Source: Lewinellaceae bacterium
GTDB taxonomy: Bacteria > Bacteroidota > Bacteroidia > Chitinophagales > Saprospiraceae
DNA length: 64,000 bases
Reading direction: 5' to 3'
Assembly (NCBI GenBank): GCA_020636045.1
Contig: JACJYP010000003.1
Coordinates: 372,001 to 436,000 of the forward strand
The first letter of the stretch is position 1. The number at the start of each line of letters is the position of its first letter. The position numbers and the translations under genes were made by a program. Shown piece by piece: positions 52,077 through 61,197 of this stretch. The notes beneath the pieces are model-generated. The model was not told the DNA's origin. It was given only the letters and a program-made list of their open reading frames with translations, and searched no databases.

Positions 52077-53534
52077 ATGAACGCTCAGCGTATACGCCTC
52101 ATTATCGGCCTGATGACCAGCGCCCTCATCGGGATCATTTGTTTGCAGATTTACTGGATCGACTGGAACATCCGGCTGAATGAAGAACAGTTTGACAAAA
52201 ACGTATTCGCGGCCCTCAACCGCGTGGCCGGCAAGTTACAATACTACGAAGAAACGGTATCGGTGATGGAGGCGATGAATAAAACGAAAGGCGGCACAGG
52301 CAGAAAACGGCCCAAAGCGCAGTATCTGGAGAACGGGTTCAGTGCCCAGAGCAATGTGGCGCCCGGCGATACCGGCAGCAAGCGGAGTTTTGAGGACAAT
52401 ATTACGATGTGGGAGTCCATGAAAGTGCTCCAACTCTTCGATTCCACGCCGCTTGCCGAGCGCATCAACCTCGACCTGCTGGCCAAATCCGTGCAGGAAG
52501 AGATCTCTAGCCGCGGCATCGACGCGACCTACCAGTACGGCGTGTATTCCAAAGCGCGCAACAGTTATGTGATCGTCAATGACCACTACGTCGTGGAAGA
52601 CAGCGGCCCCCAGATCACCCAGGGCGGCGCACCTACCTTGTATAATTCGCCGTACAAAGTAGCCCTGTTCACGCAGGACATGGAGTCGCCGGGCTACCTG
52701 TCGCTGTATTTCCCCAACCGCACCAGCCTGGTGCTGGGGTCCGTACTGAAAGCGCTGGTGATGTCGGTCATTTTCACGGGCATCATCCTGTTCTGTTTCT
52801 GGTACACCATTCAGGTGATCTATCGCCAGAAGCAACTTTCGGAGATGAAGAACGACTTCATCAACAACATGACGCACGAGTTCAAAACGCCGATCGCGAC
52901 CATCAGCCTGGCAGCCGACAGCATCGGCAGCCCGATGATCATGAGCCATCCCGACAAGATCAAGCGGTTCGTAGACATCATTCGCCAGGAAAACCGGCGC
53001 ATGAACAGCCAGGTGGAGCGCGTATTGCAAATGGCCCTGATCGATAAAAAGGATTTTCAACTCAGCGTCGACGACCTCAACCTGCACGAGGTCATCCAGC
53101 AGGCGGTGGATAATTTCAGCCTGCAGGTGGAAAAACGCGAAGGGTCCCTGCTCACCGATCTGCAAGCCCAAAGCCCGGTGATCGAAGGCGATGCCACGCA
53201 CATCGCGAGCATCATCCACAACCTGCTCGACAATGCCAACAAATACAGCCCCGAAAAGCCCGAGATCACCATTTCGACGCGCGATGTGCCGATGGGCATA
53301 GAGATCGCCATCACCGACAAAGGCGTCGGCATCAGCAAGGAAGCCCGCAAACACATCTTCGACAAATTCTACCGCGTGCACACGGGCAACATCCACGACG
53401 TGAAAGGTTTCGGCCTCGGCCTCAGTTACGTGAAGGCCATCATGACCGCCCACAAAGGGCTGGTGGATGTGAAAAGCGAACCCGGCAGGGGCAGCACCTT
53501 CGTGCTGACCTTCCCGAAACGGGTGAACGGCTGA
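52077..53534 (+). CDS. Membrane sensor histidine kinase (orphan)
   Basis: 485 aa. An N-terminal helix (IRLIIGLMTSALIGIICLQIYWIDW) and a second one (LVMSVIFTGIILFCFWYTIQVIY) bracket a periplasmic domain (~30-225). HisKA: KNDFINNMTHEFKTPIATI. HATPase: LLDNANKYSP, ITDKGVGISKE and VKGFGLGLSYVKAIM. No response regulator is adjacent. The N-terminal anchor and the HNVKG-like loop resemble the kinase at 39052, suggesting one orphan-kinase subfamily. Confidence 0.91.
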   Translation: MNAQRIRLIIGLMTSALIGIICLQIYWIDWNIRLNEEQFDKNVFAALNRVAGKLQYYEETVSVMEAMNKTKGGTGRKRPKAQYLENGFSAQSNVAPGDTGSKRSFEDNITMWESMKVLQLFDSTPLAERINLDLLAKSVQEEISSRGIDATYQYGVYSKARNSYVIVNDHYVVEDSGPQITQGGAPTLYNSPYKVALFTQDMESPGYLSLYFPNRTSLVLGSVLKALVMSVIFTGIILFCFWYTIQVIYRQKQLSEMKNDFINNMTHEFKTPIATISLAADSIGSPMIMSHPDKIKRFVDIIRQENRRMNSQVERVLQMALIDKKDFQLSVDDLNLHEVIQQAVDNFSLQVEKREGSLLTDLQAQSPVIEGDATHIASIIHNLLDNANKYSPEKPEITISTRDVPMGIEIAITDKGVGISKEARKHIFDKFYRVHTGNIHDVKGFGLGLSYVKAIMTAHKGLVDVKSEPGRGSTFVLTFPKRVNG

Positions 53535-53589
53535 GGAGGCGATAATGGCTTCCGGGGGCGTTTTGCGGGGTGAAAGTGACCCTTTTCGC

Positions 53590-53616
53590 CGTGCTTGTGT
53601 CTTTTGACCAAGCACG
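53590..53616 (+). terminator. Terminator-like hairpin after the histidine kinase
   Basis: 8-bp arms CGTGCTTG and CAAGCACG around a loop containing T4, 55 bp after the kinase stop. Low-scoring; no T run behind it. Confidence 0.4.
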
Positions 53617-53890
53617 AAACATAGCACGAAATCAGCCTTTAAAACAAAATCTGGTCTTCAGCCGCCTTTATTCTTCTGCCGAAATGTGCCGGCCTTTTCT
53701 GATTTATTTTGGTGTGGTAAGGATTGGCCGTCGTGCATAGAGACTGGACCACCCGGGGTACGTCTGCTTGGTGAAACACCAAGCATGGCGAGAAGTTTCA
53801 AAATAAAGCGCAGTTATATTTTTTTGCTAATCAACTGTAAACCAAAGATCTGCCGAAAAAAATAAGTGCGTTTTTTAAAGAAACTTCAAT

Positions 53891-53995
53891 TACGCCGCCT
53901 TGTTGGAGGTCATTCATGACCGACTGTCACGCATTACGGCCATAAATGGCCTTGACCCGGGCGGCGTAAACGCCGCGCTACCGGCACCACTTGAC
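53891..53995 (+). repeat. 105-bp structured repeat, copy 1
   Basis: Nearly identical (3 differences in 105) to 57181-57285, same orientation. An outer stem (TACGCCGCC with GGCGGCGTA) encloses two small hairpins, GGTCAT/ATGACC and GGCCAT/ATGGCC. The 625-bp gap 53535-54159 has no other recognisable content. Confidence 0.85.
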
Positions 53996-54090
53996 ACGCT
54001 GTATAGCACAGCCCGGCAGTTGTTTTACAGCATGCAGAGCCTTCACTGGTGGGGGGTATCTGCTAAAGCTGGCAAACGCATATTAAATAC

Positions 54091-54122
54091 ATTGTAGCAA
54101 TTGCTTCGATCGTGTAATTTTG
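54091..54122 (+). promoter_or_regulatory. Bacteroidota promoter before the repeat-controlled protease gene
   Basis: A TAATTTTG -7 box (54115-54122) lies 20 bases after an ATTG that could serve as -33. It is 38 bases upstream of ATG 54160, which precedes the heptamer tract, and so supports 54160 as the native start. Confidence 0.5.
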
Positions 54123-54165
54123 GACATAGAATATTAACTCATATTTTAAACTTATCATCATGTTG

Positions 54166-54207
54166 ACACGCCACACGCCACACGCCACACGCCACACGCC
54201 ACACGCC
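54166..54207 (+). repeat. Six tandem ACACGCC heptamers between start codon and signal peptide
   Basis: Exactly six perfect 7-bp copies follow ATG TTG (54160-54165). With six copies the ATG frame ends at a TAG (54226). With seven copies, or four, it would read straight into the signal peptide and the 693-codon frame. This is the arrangement of a simple-sequence phase-variation switch. Confidence 0.85.
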
Positions 54208-54275
54208 TTAGAAGAATTCTCGGTTTAGTAGCATTATTACATTGTTGTATCAGCCCTCCCGGCCTTTTTTCACAA

Positions 54276-56357
54276 TTGCCTGTATTTGGATTACCTTACA
54301 CGTTGACCTCTGCCGAACAGTCTGAAGTCGCTCAAAAAGTAACCCATTACGCTGCTTTTAATTTTCATCCACTGGAATTATGGTCCGAGATATACGCAGG
54401 GAGTGGAGAAGGGATTGAATTTTTACTAAATGTTGGTGATGACACGATCACATTGAACCTTGAAAAAAGTATCTTGTATCCTGAAGGCGCCAGAATGATG
54501 ATTAGGGGAGATAGTACGCCTTTGTTACTCGATCTGGAAAATGATGGAATTTTCAGAGGTTTTGTCAATGGAGATACCAATCTTGTCGCCGGATTCCTCA
54601 TCCGAAAAGATCAAATGTTTGGGTATTATGAAGATGGCGGCGAAATTTGGTTTGTAGGCAGTATTTCAAGCCTTGTTGAAGAGCCTGAAAATGACCCTTC
54701 TTCCACTTTCATCAAGTACAGGGGAGTAGCCTATCCTGATTTTGTCTGTGGAACGCCTGAATCGTCCCATCCGCAGGATCCTGAACAAACCGGCCCGGCC
54801 GAACGTATAGAGAAAGAATATTTTTTTGAGATCGCATACGACGTAGATTATGATTATTACATCGAATACGACCCTCCCGCATTACCCGATGATCCGACCA
54901 GAGAAGAAGAAATCGAAAAGGATTTGGCAGAAATTACACTAAAAGTAGAAGGCTATTACAAAATCCTGGCCCCAAAAATGCAGTTTCAGATCGTTGATAT
55001 TAATATCTGGACGAGTGCTGCCAGTCAGCCGTACAGTGGTGGCAATCATACAACACATTGGACCCAGGGCAAGGATTGGTGGGAAAGCAACAAATCCTGT
55101 ATTCAACGGGATGCCGTTTCCCTTATGTCGGGACGGCCGTTGGGGCTAAACGGTTACGTAAAGGCCTCCTCAGTACAGATCATGTGCGGTAGTTTGCTTT
55201 CTGTACCGTGTGTAGCCTTTCTTCCGTACAGTTTTGTTTACAAAAGCGGAGATACGCAGCGTATTTCGATTACAGTGGCGCATGAACTGGCGCATATCTT
55301 CGCAAGAAACGGGCATACCTGTGAATGCAGTATCATGTATGATAAAGACAATTGTCCTCCCTGTCAATCGATAGGCGGAGGATGGGATGAAACCACTGCC
55401 GGAGCAATTAGATATCGTCTGACTCCCGTCCAGGTATGCCGGCCAAGCGCGCCTTCTAATTTTCCGTCGGACGAATGTTTGCTGTTTGCGTCGCCTGTCG
55501 ATCTTAGCTTTGAACTGACGCTGGAAGCCAATCAGGTAATTTTGACCAACAAATCCGTAGTGTGCCCCGGAGAGGAGTTTACCGCCAGTTTTTACAACAC
55601 ATTTGATCCGAACGGCTCCATTCATTGGGAACTCGGACCTCATCTTCAGTTTTCATCGGTACAGCCTTCCTCCGGCAAAATCAGGAATATTACGGCCTCG
55701 GGTGTTTGCTGCTATCCTTTTGATACCTGGATAAAAGTCAGTTTTAACCACAACTGCTACGGCCCCGTCGTGTATCAGCGAAAAGTAAGAGTGAATGGAT
55801 CATTCGGCCTTGATGGCGTGTATGTTGGTCCCTCTGGAGTGGTTAACACGCTTTATACAGTAAACGGAGCATCTGCCGGAAGCAGCTACGATATCAGACT
55901 GGAAAATAAAAATGCCGTATACACTTGGGTACAAACCACAGGTAATAACACCGCGACGCTTCCCTATACTACTTATTCCATCTCCTTCGGAATGCCCGCC
56001 CAGCTGAGTACTTCTTTCTTTATCAGTACACCGAACGAATGCGGGACGATGAACCGGACCGTTGCTTTTGTGCCTCCTTTCGGCTCTTTCCGAATAAAAA
56101 GCAGGAACAATACAGCCAATATCTTTCCCAACCCTTCGAGCGATATGTTGACCATTGATATGCGGAAAATTGCACAGGATGTGAATGGTGACATTCATTG
56201 CAGTATCCTGGACGGCAAAGGGCAACTGGTAACAGCACTCGTATTGCCGCTCCAGCCGTACTTTCAGATCGATATTTCCATACTTCCCGCAGGCATATAT
56301 TTTCTGCAGATGACAGGCGAACGGATAGAGGAAACCGGCAGGTTTCAAAAACTCTGA
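54276..56357 (+). CDS. Secreted metzincin-like metalloprotease with T9SS domain; start out of frame
   Basis: Open frame of 693 codons. The listed start (TTG 54276) is only the first usable codon in frame. The frame continues upstream to 54150 and encodes a signal peptide (RRILGLVALLHCCISPPGLFSQ) with no ATG/GTG/TTG, so the natural start is probably ATG 54160 across the heptamer tract, presently out of frame. Zinc site HELAHIFARNGH (His336, Glu337, His340, then His347; one residue longer than the canonical HExxHxxGxxH) and Met-turn CSIMYD point to a reprolysin-like (M12B-type) protease. A PKD-like region and type IX sorting domain (NIFPNPSSDMLTID ... GRFQKL) follow. More AT-rich than its neighbours. 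Confidence 0.8.
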   Translation: MPVFGLPYTLTSAEQSEVAQKVTHYAAFNFHPLELWSEIYAGSGEGIEFLLNVGDDTITLNLEKSILYPEGARMMIRGDSTPLLLDLENDGIFRGFVNGDTNLVAGFLIRKDQMFGYYEDGGEIWFVGSISSLVEEPENDPSSTFIKYRGVAYPDFVCGTPESSHPQDPEQTGPAERIEKEYFFEIAYDVDYDYYIEYDPPALPDDPTREEEIEKDLAEITLKVEGYYKILAPKMQFQIVDINIWTSAASQPYSGGNHTTHWTQGKDWWESNKSCIQRDAVSLMSGRPLGLNGYVKASSVQIMCGSLLSVPCVAFLPYSFVYKSGDTQRISITVAHELAHIFARNGHTCECSIMYDKDNCPPCQSIGGGWDETTAGAIRYRLTPVQVCRPSAPSNFPSDECLLFASPVDLSFELTLEANQVILTNKSVVCPGEEFTASFYNTFDPNGSIHWELGPHLQFSSVQPSSGKIRNITASGVCCYPFDTWIKVSFNHNCYGPVVYQRKVRVNGSFGLDGVYVGPSGVVNTLYTVNGASAGSSYDIRLENKNAVYTWVQTTGNNTATLPYTTYSISFGMPAQLSTSFFISTPNECGTMNRTVAFVPPFGSFRIKSRNNTANIFPNPSSDMLTIDMRKIAQDVNGDIHCSILDGKGQLVTALVLPLQPYFQIDISILPAGIYFLQMTGERIEETGRFQKL

Positions 56358-56376
56358 TGATAATAAAACGGATTTA

Positions 56377-56601
56377 GAAAGGGTACACATTTTCTTTTTG
56401 GCAGTCTGCGAAAAATTACTGCGTCGAAAATCAATGATTTTTCTTCCAAATAACACCTTTGCAGGTTCATAATTTTTGTAGTTCGAAGAAACCCATCAAA
56501 AGCTATCGAGGTGAAAAGCTGTAGTTTTCAGAGCCAGAACTTCAAATTCTCGCACCTGGTTTTTGTATCTTTTTTCCAAAAAGAAAATGTGTACCCTTTT
56601 C
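56377..56601. repeat. 25-bp inverted repeats flanking about 174 bp
   Basis: Left arm 56377-56401 and right arm 56576-56601 are reverse complements apart from one extra A. They flank 174 bp between the protease gene and the lipoprotein gene. It could be a MITE-like element, a long hairpin or an invertible segment; I see no coding content inside. Confidence 0.75.
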
Positions 56602-56640
56602 AAAAACAGATTACACTCATTCAATTAAAAAAAACACGTT

Positions 56641-57084
56641 ATGAAACCTGTATTGCTGCCCATCCTGCTGGTAATGATTCTTGCGGTGTATGTCGCTTCC
56701 TGCAACAAGGAAGATGATTCTTTGGGGAAAAAACTGGAAGGCGAGTGGAAAATAAAATCATATTTATATAACGGAACTGAACTATATAATCTGGATTCAG
56801 GTGCGTTTTCAATAGCGTTTGACTATTACTATGCCAATCGGGGAACAACGGAATGGAAAAAAATTGCGTATCCTGACTTGTTAAGTCTGATTGATACTAG
56901 TTCAGGTAATTTTACCATTAATGCAGGACAAAACGCAATACATATCAAGTGGAGTAACCCTGCATTCTGGGGTGGATATGAAAGCGCTACGTTTGAAGTG
57001 CTTCATCTGTCAGAAGATACGCTCATGTTTGATGAAGAAATACCGGGCGTGGTTCATCGGAACATCACTGCCGTTCGCTACTGA
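56641..57084 (+). CDS. Lipocalin-like lipoprotein of unknown function
   Basis: 147 aa with lipobox YVASCNKED and then LEGEWKIKSYLYNG, which opens the lipocalin-like domains common in Bacteroidota lipoproteins (strand 1, GxW). Beta-rich throughout, ending HRNITAVRY. Envelope-anchored. Same strand as the protease, within the same direct-repeat-bounded segment. Confidence 0.75.
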   Translation: MKPVLLPILLVMILAVYVASCNKEDDSLGKKLEGEWKIKSYLYNGTELYNLDSGAFSIAFDYYYANRGTTEWKKIAYPDLLSLIDTSSGNFTINAGQNAIHIKWSNPAFWGGYESATFEVLHLSEDTLMFDEEIPGVVHRNITAVRY

Positions 57085-57112
57085 GCATCAGTAAGTCCGA
57101 AAACAGCCACCT

Positions 57113-57138
57113 ACCCGCGCGAGGGCTTTTTCGCGGGT
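57113..57138 (+). terminator. Terminator-like hairpin after the lipoprotein
   Basis: ACCCGCG (57113-57119) pairs with CGCGGGT (57132-57138); T5 lies in the loop. Confidence 0.45.
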
Positions 57139-57180
57139 AATACCCGTAACAACGGTACGTAAAGTTGGTAATGCGGCGTT

Positions 57181-57285
57181 TACGCCGCCTTGTTGGAGGT
57201 CATTTATGACCGACTGTCACGCATTACGGCCATAAATGGCCTTTACCCGGGCGGCGTAAACGCCGCGCTACCGACACCACTTGAC
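57181..57285 (+). repeat. 105-bp structured repeat, copy 2
   Basis: Direct copy of 53891-53995. Both copies have the outer stem and the two inner hairpins. After it, 57286-57529 holds no gene that I can support, only short repeats similar to 53750-53790 (ACACCAAGCA/AACACCAGGCAGAGC-like). Confidence 0.85.
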
Positions 57286-57529
57286 TTCCCATACAGTTGT
57301 GACGAAAACATCAAGCAGAGCAAAATGGCTGTCGGCACAGACACAACGGAAGCATACAAAGAGTAGAAAATTTGAGATTATAGCACCCAAAACAGGTGTG
57401 TTATTCCAAAAGCGAGCACCTTTCGTACTTTTTGCCCCGCCTTTGACGGGATTTCCATAAGGCCGATTTTATCGTGGGCCAACATGGTGAAAACACCAGG
57501 CAGAGCAAACGCTTCCCGCATCACCCCCG

Positions 57530-58909
57530 TCATTTTTCATAGCGGAACAAATTCACCTTGTACAGCCGTCGCACCGGAACGTTCACGTTCGGCTGGCCGA
57601 TGAAGTACAGGTATCCGTTGCGCAACCGGAAGTGGTCCGCCAGATATGGCGCTACCGTGGGCTGATAAGTCTTGCGGCATTGCCCCGTCTCCAGATCGAT
57701 CTCTTTTAGCAGCAGCCCTTTTTTGTCGCTGAAACGACCGTAGATGCGCCCCAGCGAATGGTCTGCCAGCATTTCCTTGCGCCAGCCGGGCTGGCGGTGG
57801 TAATCGAGCCCTGTTCGCTGCGGCGCCTGCTCGAGGTCCGGGTAACGAAACAGCGCGTCGTTGACGTGGTCGAACAGGTAAATATGCCCGCCGACCCCGA
57901 ACAAGGGCGCATAGACCGAATCGGCGGCAAGCGTGCTGAAAAATCCGATGGCGGTAACGAGTCCGTTCGTTTCGGCCATTTTGGTCAGCGTTTCGGGGTT
58001 CAGCATTTGATCGGGATCGGTAAACCGCGTTTTCCCGTCCAGGATGTCGTCGCGGTCGACGTCGGGGATCGTCTTCATGTATGCCGCCAGGATCGCATCG
58101 TAGCGCCTCCGGAGATCGCGCTCCACGTTTTCATCGCGGATGGTCGCGAGGTGGCGGCGCCGGTTGGAAGGGTCGAAATAGTCGTAGCGCACCGATTGCC
58201 GGTACGGGCCGCCGCGGCGGAAAATGAAATAGCCGTCCCTGGCCAGCACGCAAGGCTCCACGAGGTGATGAAACCGGCGTGCTTCGTAGCGCGGCAGGGT
58301 ATCGAGGCGGCTGCCGGCAAACGCCACTTCCCAGGCCCAGTCGGCGCCGACGAGGTGAAAATTGCCCATGCAACTCTGGTGCAGCAAGCGGATATCGTCG
58401 TCGGGCAGTGGCAATTCATCCAGCACTTTCCCCTGATCGGTGCTCAGGCGGAGCACAAAACGGCGGCCCTCCCGCACCAATAGCAGGAGGTCTTTTCCGG
58501 CGAAGCCGTAATCGAGCAGGCTGCTGCTGTAGGTCTCGCGAAAAATGGTTTCAACGGGTTTTCCGGAAATGGCGACCTCCGGCAGGGAAATGTCGTTGGA
58601 GACCATGTAAACGTCCAGGCGGGCGAGGCCGTTCTCAAAAGGAAGCGTGTCGAGCCTGATGCGCTGCGGGAAATATCCCAGCCTGCGGATGACGAGGGGC
58701 TCGTCCAGGCGTCTTGTTTCGTAAAGGAAACGGCCGGTCGAATCACTGTGCCGTTGTTCGGAATTGCCGGCGGTGATCGTGGCGCCCGCGAGGGGCTCTC
58801 CCTGTTCGCCCAGCACCCGGCCGAGGATGCGCCGGCGGCCGTCCTGCGCAAGGGAATGGTGCAACAGGAACAGCCAGCATATCAATGTCAGAAGTGTCCG
58901 GATCGCCAT
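57530..58909 (-). CDS. Carboxypeptidase-like regulatory domain protein, secreted
   Basis: 459 aa. Signal peptide (IRTLLTLICWLFLLHHSLAQ), then a CarboxypepD_reg-like beta-sandwich (RILGRVLGEQGEPLAGATITAGN, to ~105). The rest is a beta-rich, probably propeller-like domain (LLLVREGRRFVLRLSTDQGK ... HIYLFDHVNDALFRY ... NGYLYFIGQPN). It lacks a TonB plug or sorting domain, so it is periplasmic or surface-retained otherwise. Function unknown. A TATATTTG box lies 33 bp upstream of ATG 58909. Confidence 0.82.
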   Translation of the reverse strand: MAIRTLLTLICWLFLLHHSLAQDGRRRILGRVLGEQGEPLAGATITAGNSEQRHSDSTGRFLYETRRLDEPLVIRRLGYFPQRIRLDTLPFENGLARLDVYMVSNDISLPEVAISGKPVETIFRETYSSSLLDYGFAGKDLLLLVREGRRFVLRLSTDQGKVLDELPLPDDDIRLLHQSCMGNFHLVGADWAWEVAFAGSRLDTLPRYEARRFHHLVEPCVLARDGYFIFRRGGPYRQSVRYDYFDPSNRRRHLATIRDENVERDLRRRYDAILAAYMKTIPDVDRDDILDGKTRFTDPDQMLNPETLTKMAETNGLVTAIGFFSTLAADSVYAPLFGVGGHIYLFDHVNDALFRYPDLEQAPQRTGLDYHRQPGWRKEMLADHSLGRIYGRFSDKKGLLLKEIDLETGQCRKTYQPTVAPYLADHFRLRNGYLYFIGQPNVNVPVRRLYKVNLFRYEK

Positions 58910-58941
58910 ATGGATCGTTCAGGCGGGATGAGACGCCAATC

Positions 58942-58949
58942 CAAATATA
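58942..58949 (-). promoter_or_regulatory. -7 box (TATATTTG) for the carboxypeptidase-regulatory protein gene
   Basis: Minus-strand TATATTTG fits TAnnTTTG, 32 bases before ATG 58909. Confidence 0.5.
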
Positions 58950-59035
58950 GCGGGAAAGGGACAATGCGCGCAGCCATCTTTGTGAGTGGCGCCTATGGCT
59001 GTGCGAATGCTGCCTGTGAATGAGTGAATGCTTTG

Positions 59036-59135
59036 GGGGTATGGCTTCTGCTGTTTGTCGTCATTCTGCACTGCCGCGCCTGGTCAAAAGAACTGGCGTG
59101 GGTGGGATTATGGAAGACTTGCGAAAACGGATAGC
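59036..59135. repeat. Degenerate island element, copy 1 (partial)
   Basis: Shares ATGGCTTCTGCTG..TCGTCAT and GGTCAAAAGAA with 62555-62745, and GGATTATGGAAGACTTG with 61586-61720. Marks the left edge of the AT-rich island. Confidence 0.6.
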
Positions 59136-59143
59136 AATACTGC

Positions 59144-59914
59144 TTATAATACATATATATTCAATTGTTCGCAATCATGTTCGTTTCCAAAAACAAAAAC
59201 TTCATCGCTCATCGATATATTAAGTTCTCTAATTCTATCCTTGATCCTGCCAAGACAAGTGTGAATCCCCAAAAATCCATTCAGCAAGAATAATTTCTTT
59301 ATCTCCTCTAGGTATGCCCCCATACTTAAAGCCTCATTTATCATATCAACTCGTTCTTCTCCTATTGTTTCTTCGAACTTCAAAAATGGGTGTAAAAACG
59401 GAGTATAGTCAAATTTGCCTACGCTACTGAATAGCGCCTTTTCGTAATTATACTTTAAATACTCTTGTCCGGAAAGTATTTTAAATTCATAATCCTGGTC
59501 ATCAAATCCACAAAAAGATGATTCAGGTTCATAATCGTGCTCAAGGAAAAGCAGATTTAATTTAAAATCCCTTCTCTCTTCAGGGATACCCAATGAGATA
59601 TTTGACAAATTATCGATCAATTGATGTTCTATGTGATCCTGAATGCTCTTTTCATTAACATCAACCAGTTCACCAATCAAATTCTCCAGATCAACGTGAA
59701 GATGATTATCATTCAACAGTTCAATTAATTCATTTTTGTGCTCATCTTTTAAACCTTCGGCATCGAGTTCCGGATTCGGCAACCATATAATATTGTCAAG
59801 GTTATCTATTTCATGTTGAAGGAGATTTGGAAATGAGAATTGCTCCTGAAACAACTTTATTGAATTGTTGATATGATGTACTAAATTGTCTTTGATCAAT
59901 TTGTTTTTGTCCAT
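59144..59914 (-). CDS. Accessory protein of unknown function
   Basis: 256 aa from ATG 59914 (MDKNKLIKDNLVHHINNSIK); the longer frame to 60229 is read-through of an intergenic element. AT-rich coding, acidic, mostly helical: LQHEIDNLDNIIWLPNPELD, ENLIGELVDVNEKSIQDHIEHQL, and FCGFDDQDYEFKIL. No signal peptide or known motif. One of four same-strand genes in the island. Confidence 0.65.
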   Translation of the reverse strand: MDKNKLIKDNLVHHINNSIKLFQEQFSFPNLLQHEIDNLDNIIWLPNPELDAEGLKDEHKNELIELLNDNHLHVDLENLIGELVDVNEKSIQDHIEHQLIDNLSNISLGIPEERRDFKLNLLFLEHDYEPESSFCGFDDQDYEFKILSGQEYLKYNYEKALFSSVGKFDYTPFLHPFLKFEETIGEERVDMINEALSMGAYLEEIKKLFLLNGFLGIHTCLGRIKDRIRELNISMSDEVFVFGNEHDCEQLNIYVL

Positions 59915-59959
59915 TTCTATAGTATACTTTATTTCCAACGGTGGGCTTGATACTGAGCC

Positions 59960-60200
59960 GACGAACGTTTGGTTTGCGGGCTGGCTGCTCAACGGCATGG
60001 ATAGCAAGCCTTTATGTCCGGAATGGGAGTGTCGACATTCCCAAGCAAATATAACTGATGCATTTGAATAGAGCCTGGAAATCGGGACGCGGTACAACCC
60101 TACAGGGCCGGACAAGTCGGACAACTTGCAGGATTTGGCTTTCAGGCATTGAAACCTGAAGGAACGGCGTGAGCGGGTTGGTGGAAGACCTGGAAGAACG
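59960..60200. repeat. Degenerate island element, copy 2
   Basis: GC-rich unit with TTCCCAAGCAAATATAACTG, the stem CTTTCAGG..CCTGAAGG and GGAAGACCTGGAAGAACGG, all recurring in the other copies (61040, 61586, 62555). Confidence 0.65.
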
Positions 60201-60250
60201 GGCGATCTTTTGCTCGCAATGAACATCATTTACACTGTTGGCGCCCGTTT

Positions 60251-61006
60251 CTATTTTTTATTTAAGATTTGGTCAACTATTTTACCCAGATTTTTCAAGT
60301 CTGAAATGGTTTTCAGGTATTGGTCCGTTCTATTGTCGCCCATGTCTTGTATTCGATACCCGGGCAAATATTGACTAAAGTTTAGCGATACAAAAGTATC
60401 TACAATTCGTTCTTTGAGCGCATGAGGTACATGATACTTTGCAATGATCGCTTCCTCTATCCCTATGTGTATCACCTCGTGGATAATTGTATAAGATGGA
60501 TTGTCATAATTCTTAAATTGTCCTGTAGAAGTGGTGCAAATCAATATCGAACCTTCATCGGAGTTATAACTGCCGCCCGGCCCGTATAAGGTTAGGTTGA
60601 TGGAATAGGTTTTGAATTCTTTAAAGTCCCAATTAAAGTCTGATGTTTTTATTTGTTCGATCATTTTATTAATCAATGATAACTCACCAGCTATTTTGTC
60701 ATAACCTTGTTGATAATCTGCTTTATTATAAACGCTGTCTTTAACAAACTTCTCTAATCTTTCGTAGTCCTCATTGTTTAAGTTCTCTGATACGGATTTA
60801 TGTTTTAATTCCTCAATTATGTCGCCCTTGGGAAGGCTCACCTGATAATTGTGTTCTTCAAAGAATTTAATGTCCCGAATTGTGTTCCATATATACTCCG
60901 ATTCCGTTGTAGCGGAGGGAATATTTATGATAATCCGATTCTGGCCATTTGATTGACAGGCGATCAAAAAAGTTAGTAGTGCTAATATGTAGTATTTGAA
61001 CGTCAT
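60251..61006 (-). CDS. Lipoprotein with HExxH zinc-peptidase motif
   Basis: 251 aa from ATG 61006 (MTFKYYILALLTFLIACQSNG, lipobox LIAC). A long helical region is followed by YTIIHEVIHIGIEEAII, an HExxH motif with a trailing Glu pair as in small gluzincin/minimal metalloproteases, then KERIVDTF, where the Glu could be the third ligand. Predicted envelope zinc peptidase; family not recognised. AT-rich like its neighbours. Confidence 0.72.
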   Translation of the reverse strand: MTFKYYILALLTFLIACQSNGQNRIIINIPSATTESEYIWNTIRDIKFFEEHNYQVSLPKGDIIEELKHKSVSENLNNEDYERLEKFVKDSVYNKADYQQGYDKIAGELSLINKMIEQIKTSDFNWDFKEFKTYSINLTLYGPGGSYNSDEGSILICTTSTGQFKNYDNPSYTIIHEVIHIGIEEAIIAKYHVPHALKERIVDTFVSLNFSQYLPGYRIQDMGDNRTDQYLKTISDLKNLGKIVDQILNKK

Positions 61007-61039
61007 TTTTTCTCGATGATTTTTACGGGAGTCTGCATA

Positions 61040-61197
61040 CACGGCGTGACCAGATTATGCCGGGCATGACCGATTCGCCCGGAACAGGCATATCGGCTTC
61101 CATAAGCAAATATACCTGATGTATTTGAATGGAGTCTGGAAACCTGGAGGTTGTGCCGCTCTGATGGGCTGGGCCAATCGAAGACTTAAGGAAAACG
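61040..61197. repeat. Degenerate island element, copy 3
   Basis: Shares CTTCCATAAGCAAATATACCTGATG and TTTGAATGGAGTCTGGAAACC with copy 2, then leads directly into the minisatellite. Confidence 0.6.

Noticed and set aside
53900..54097. 65-codon frame before the protease gene
   Set aside because: Lies mostly on the 105-bp structured repeat, whose other copy is not open in the same way.
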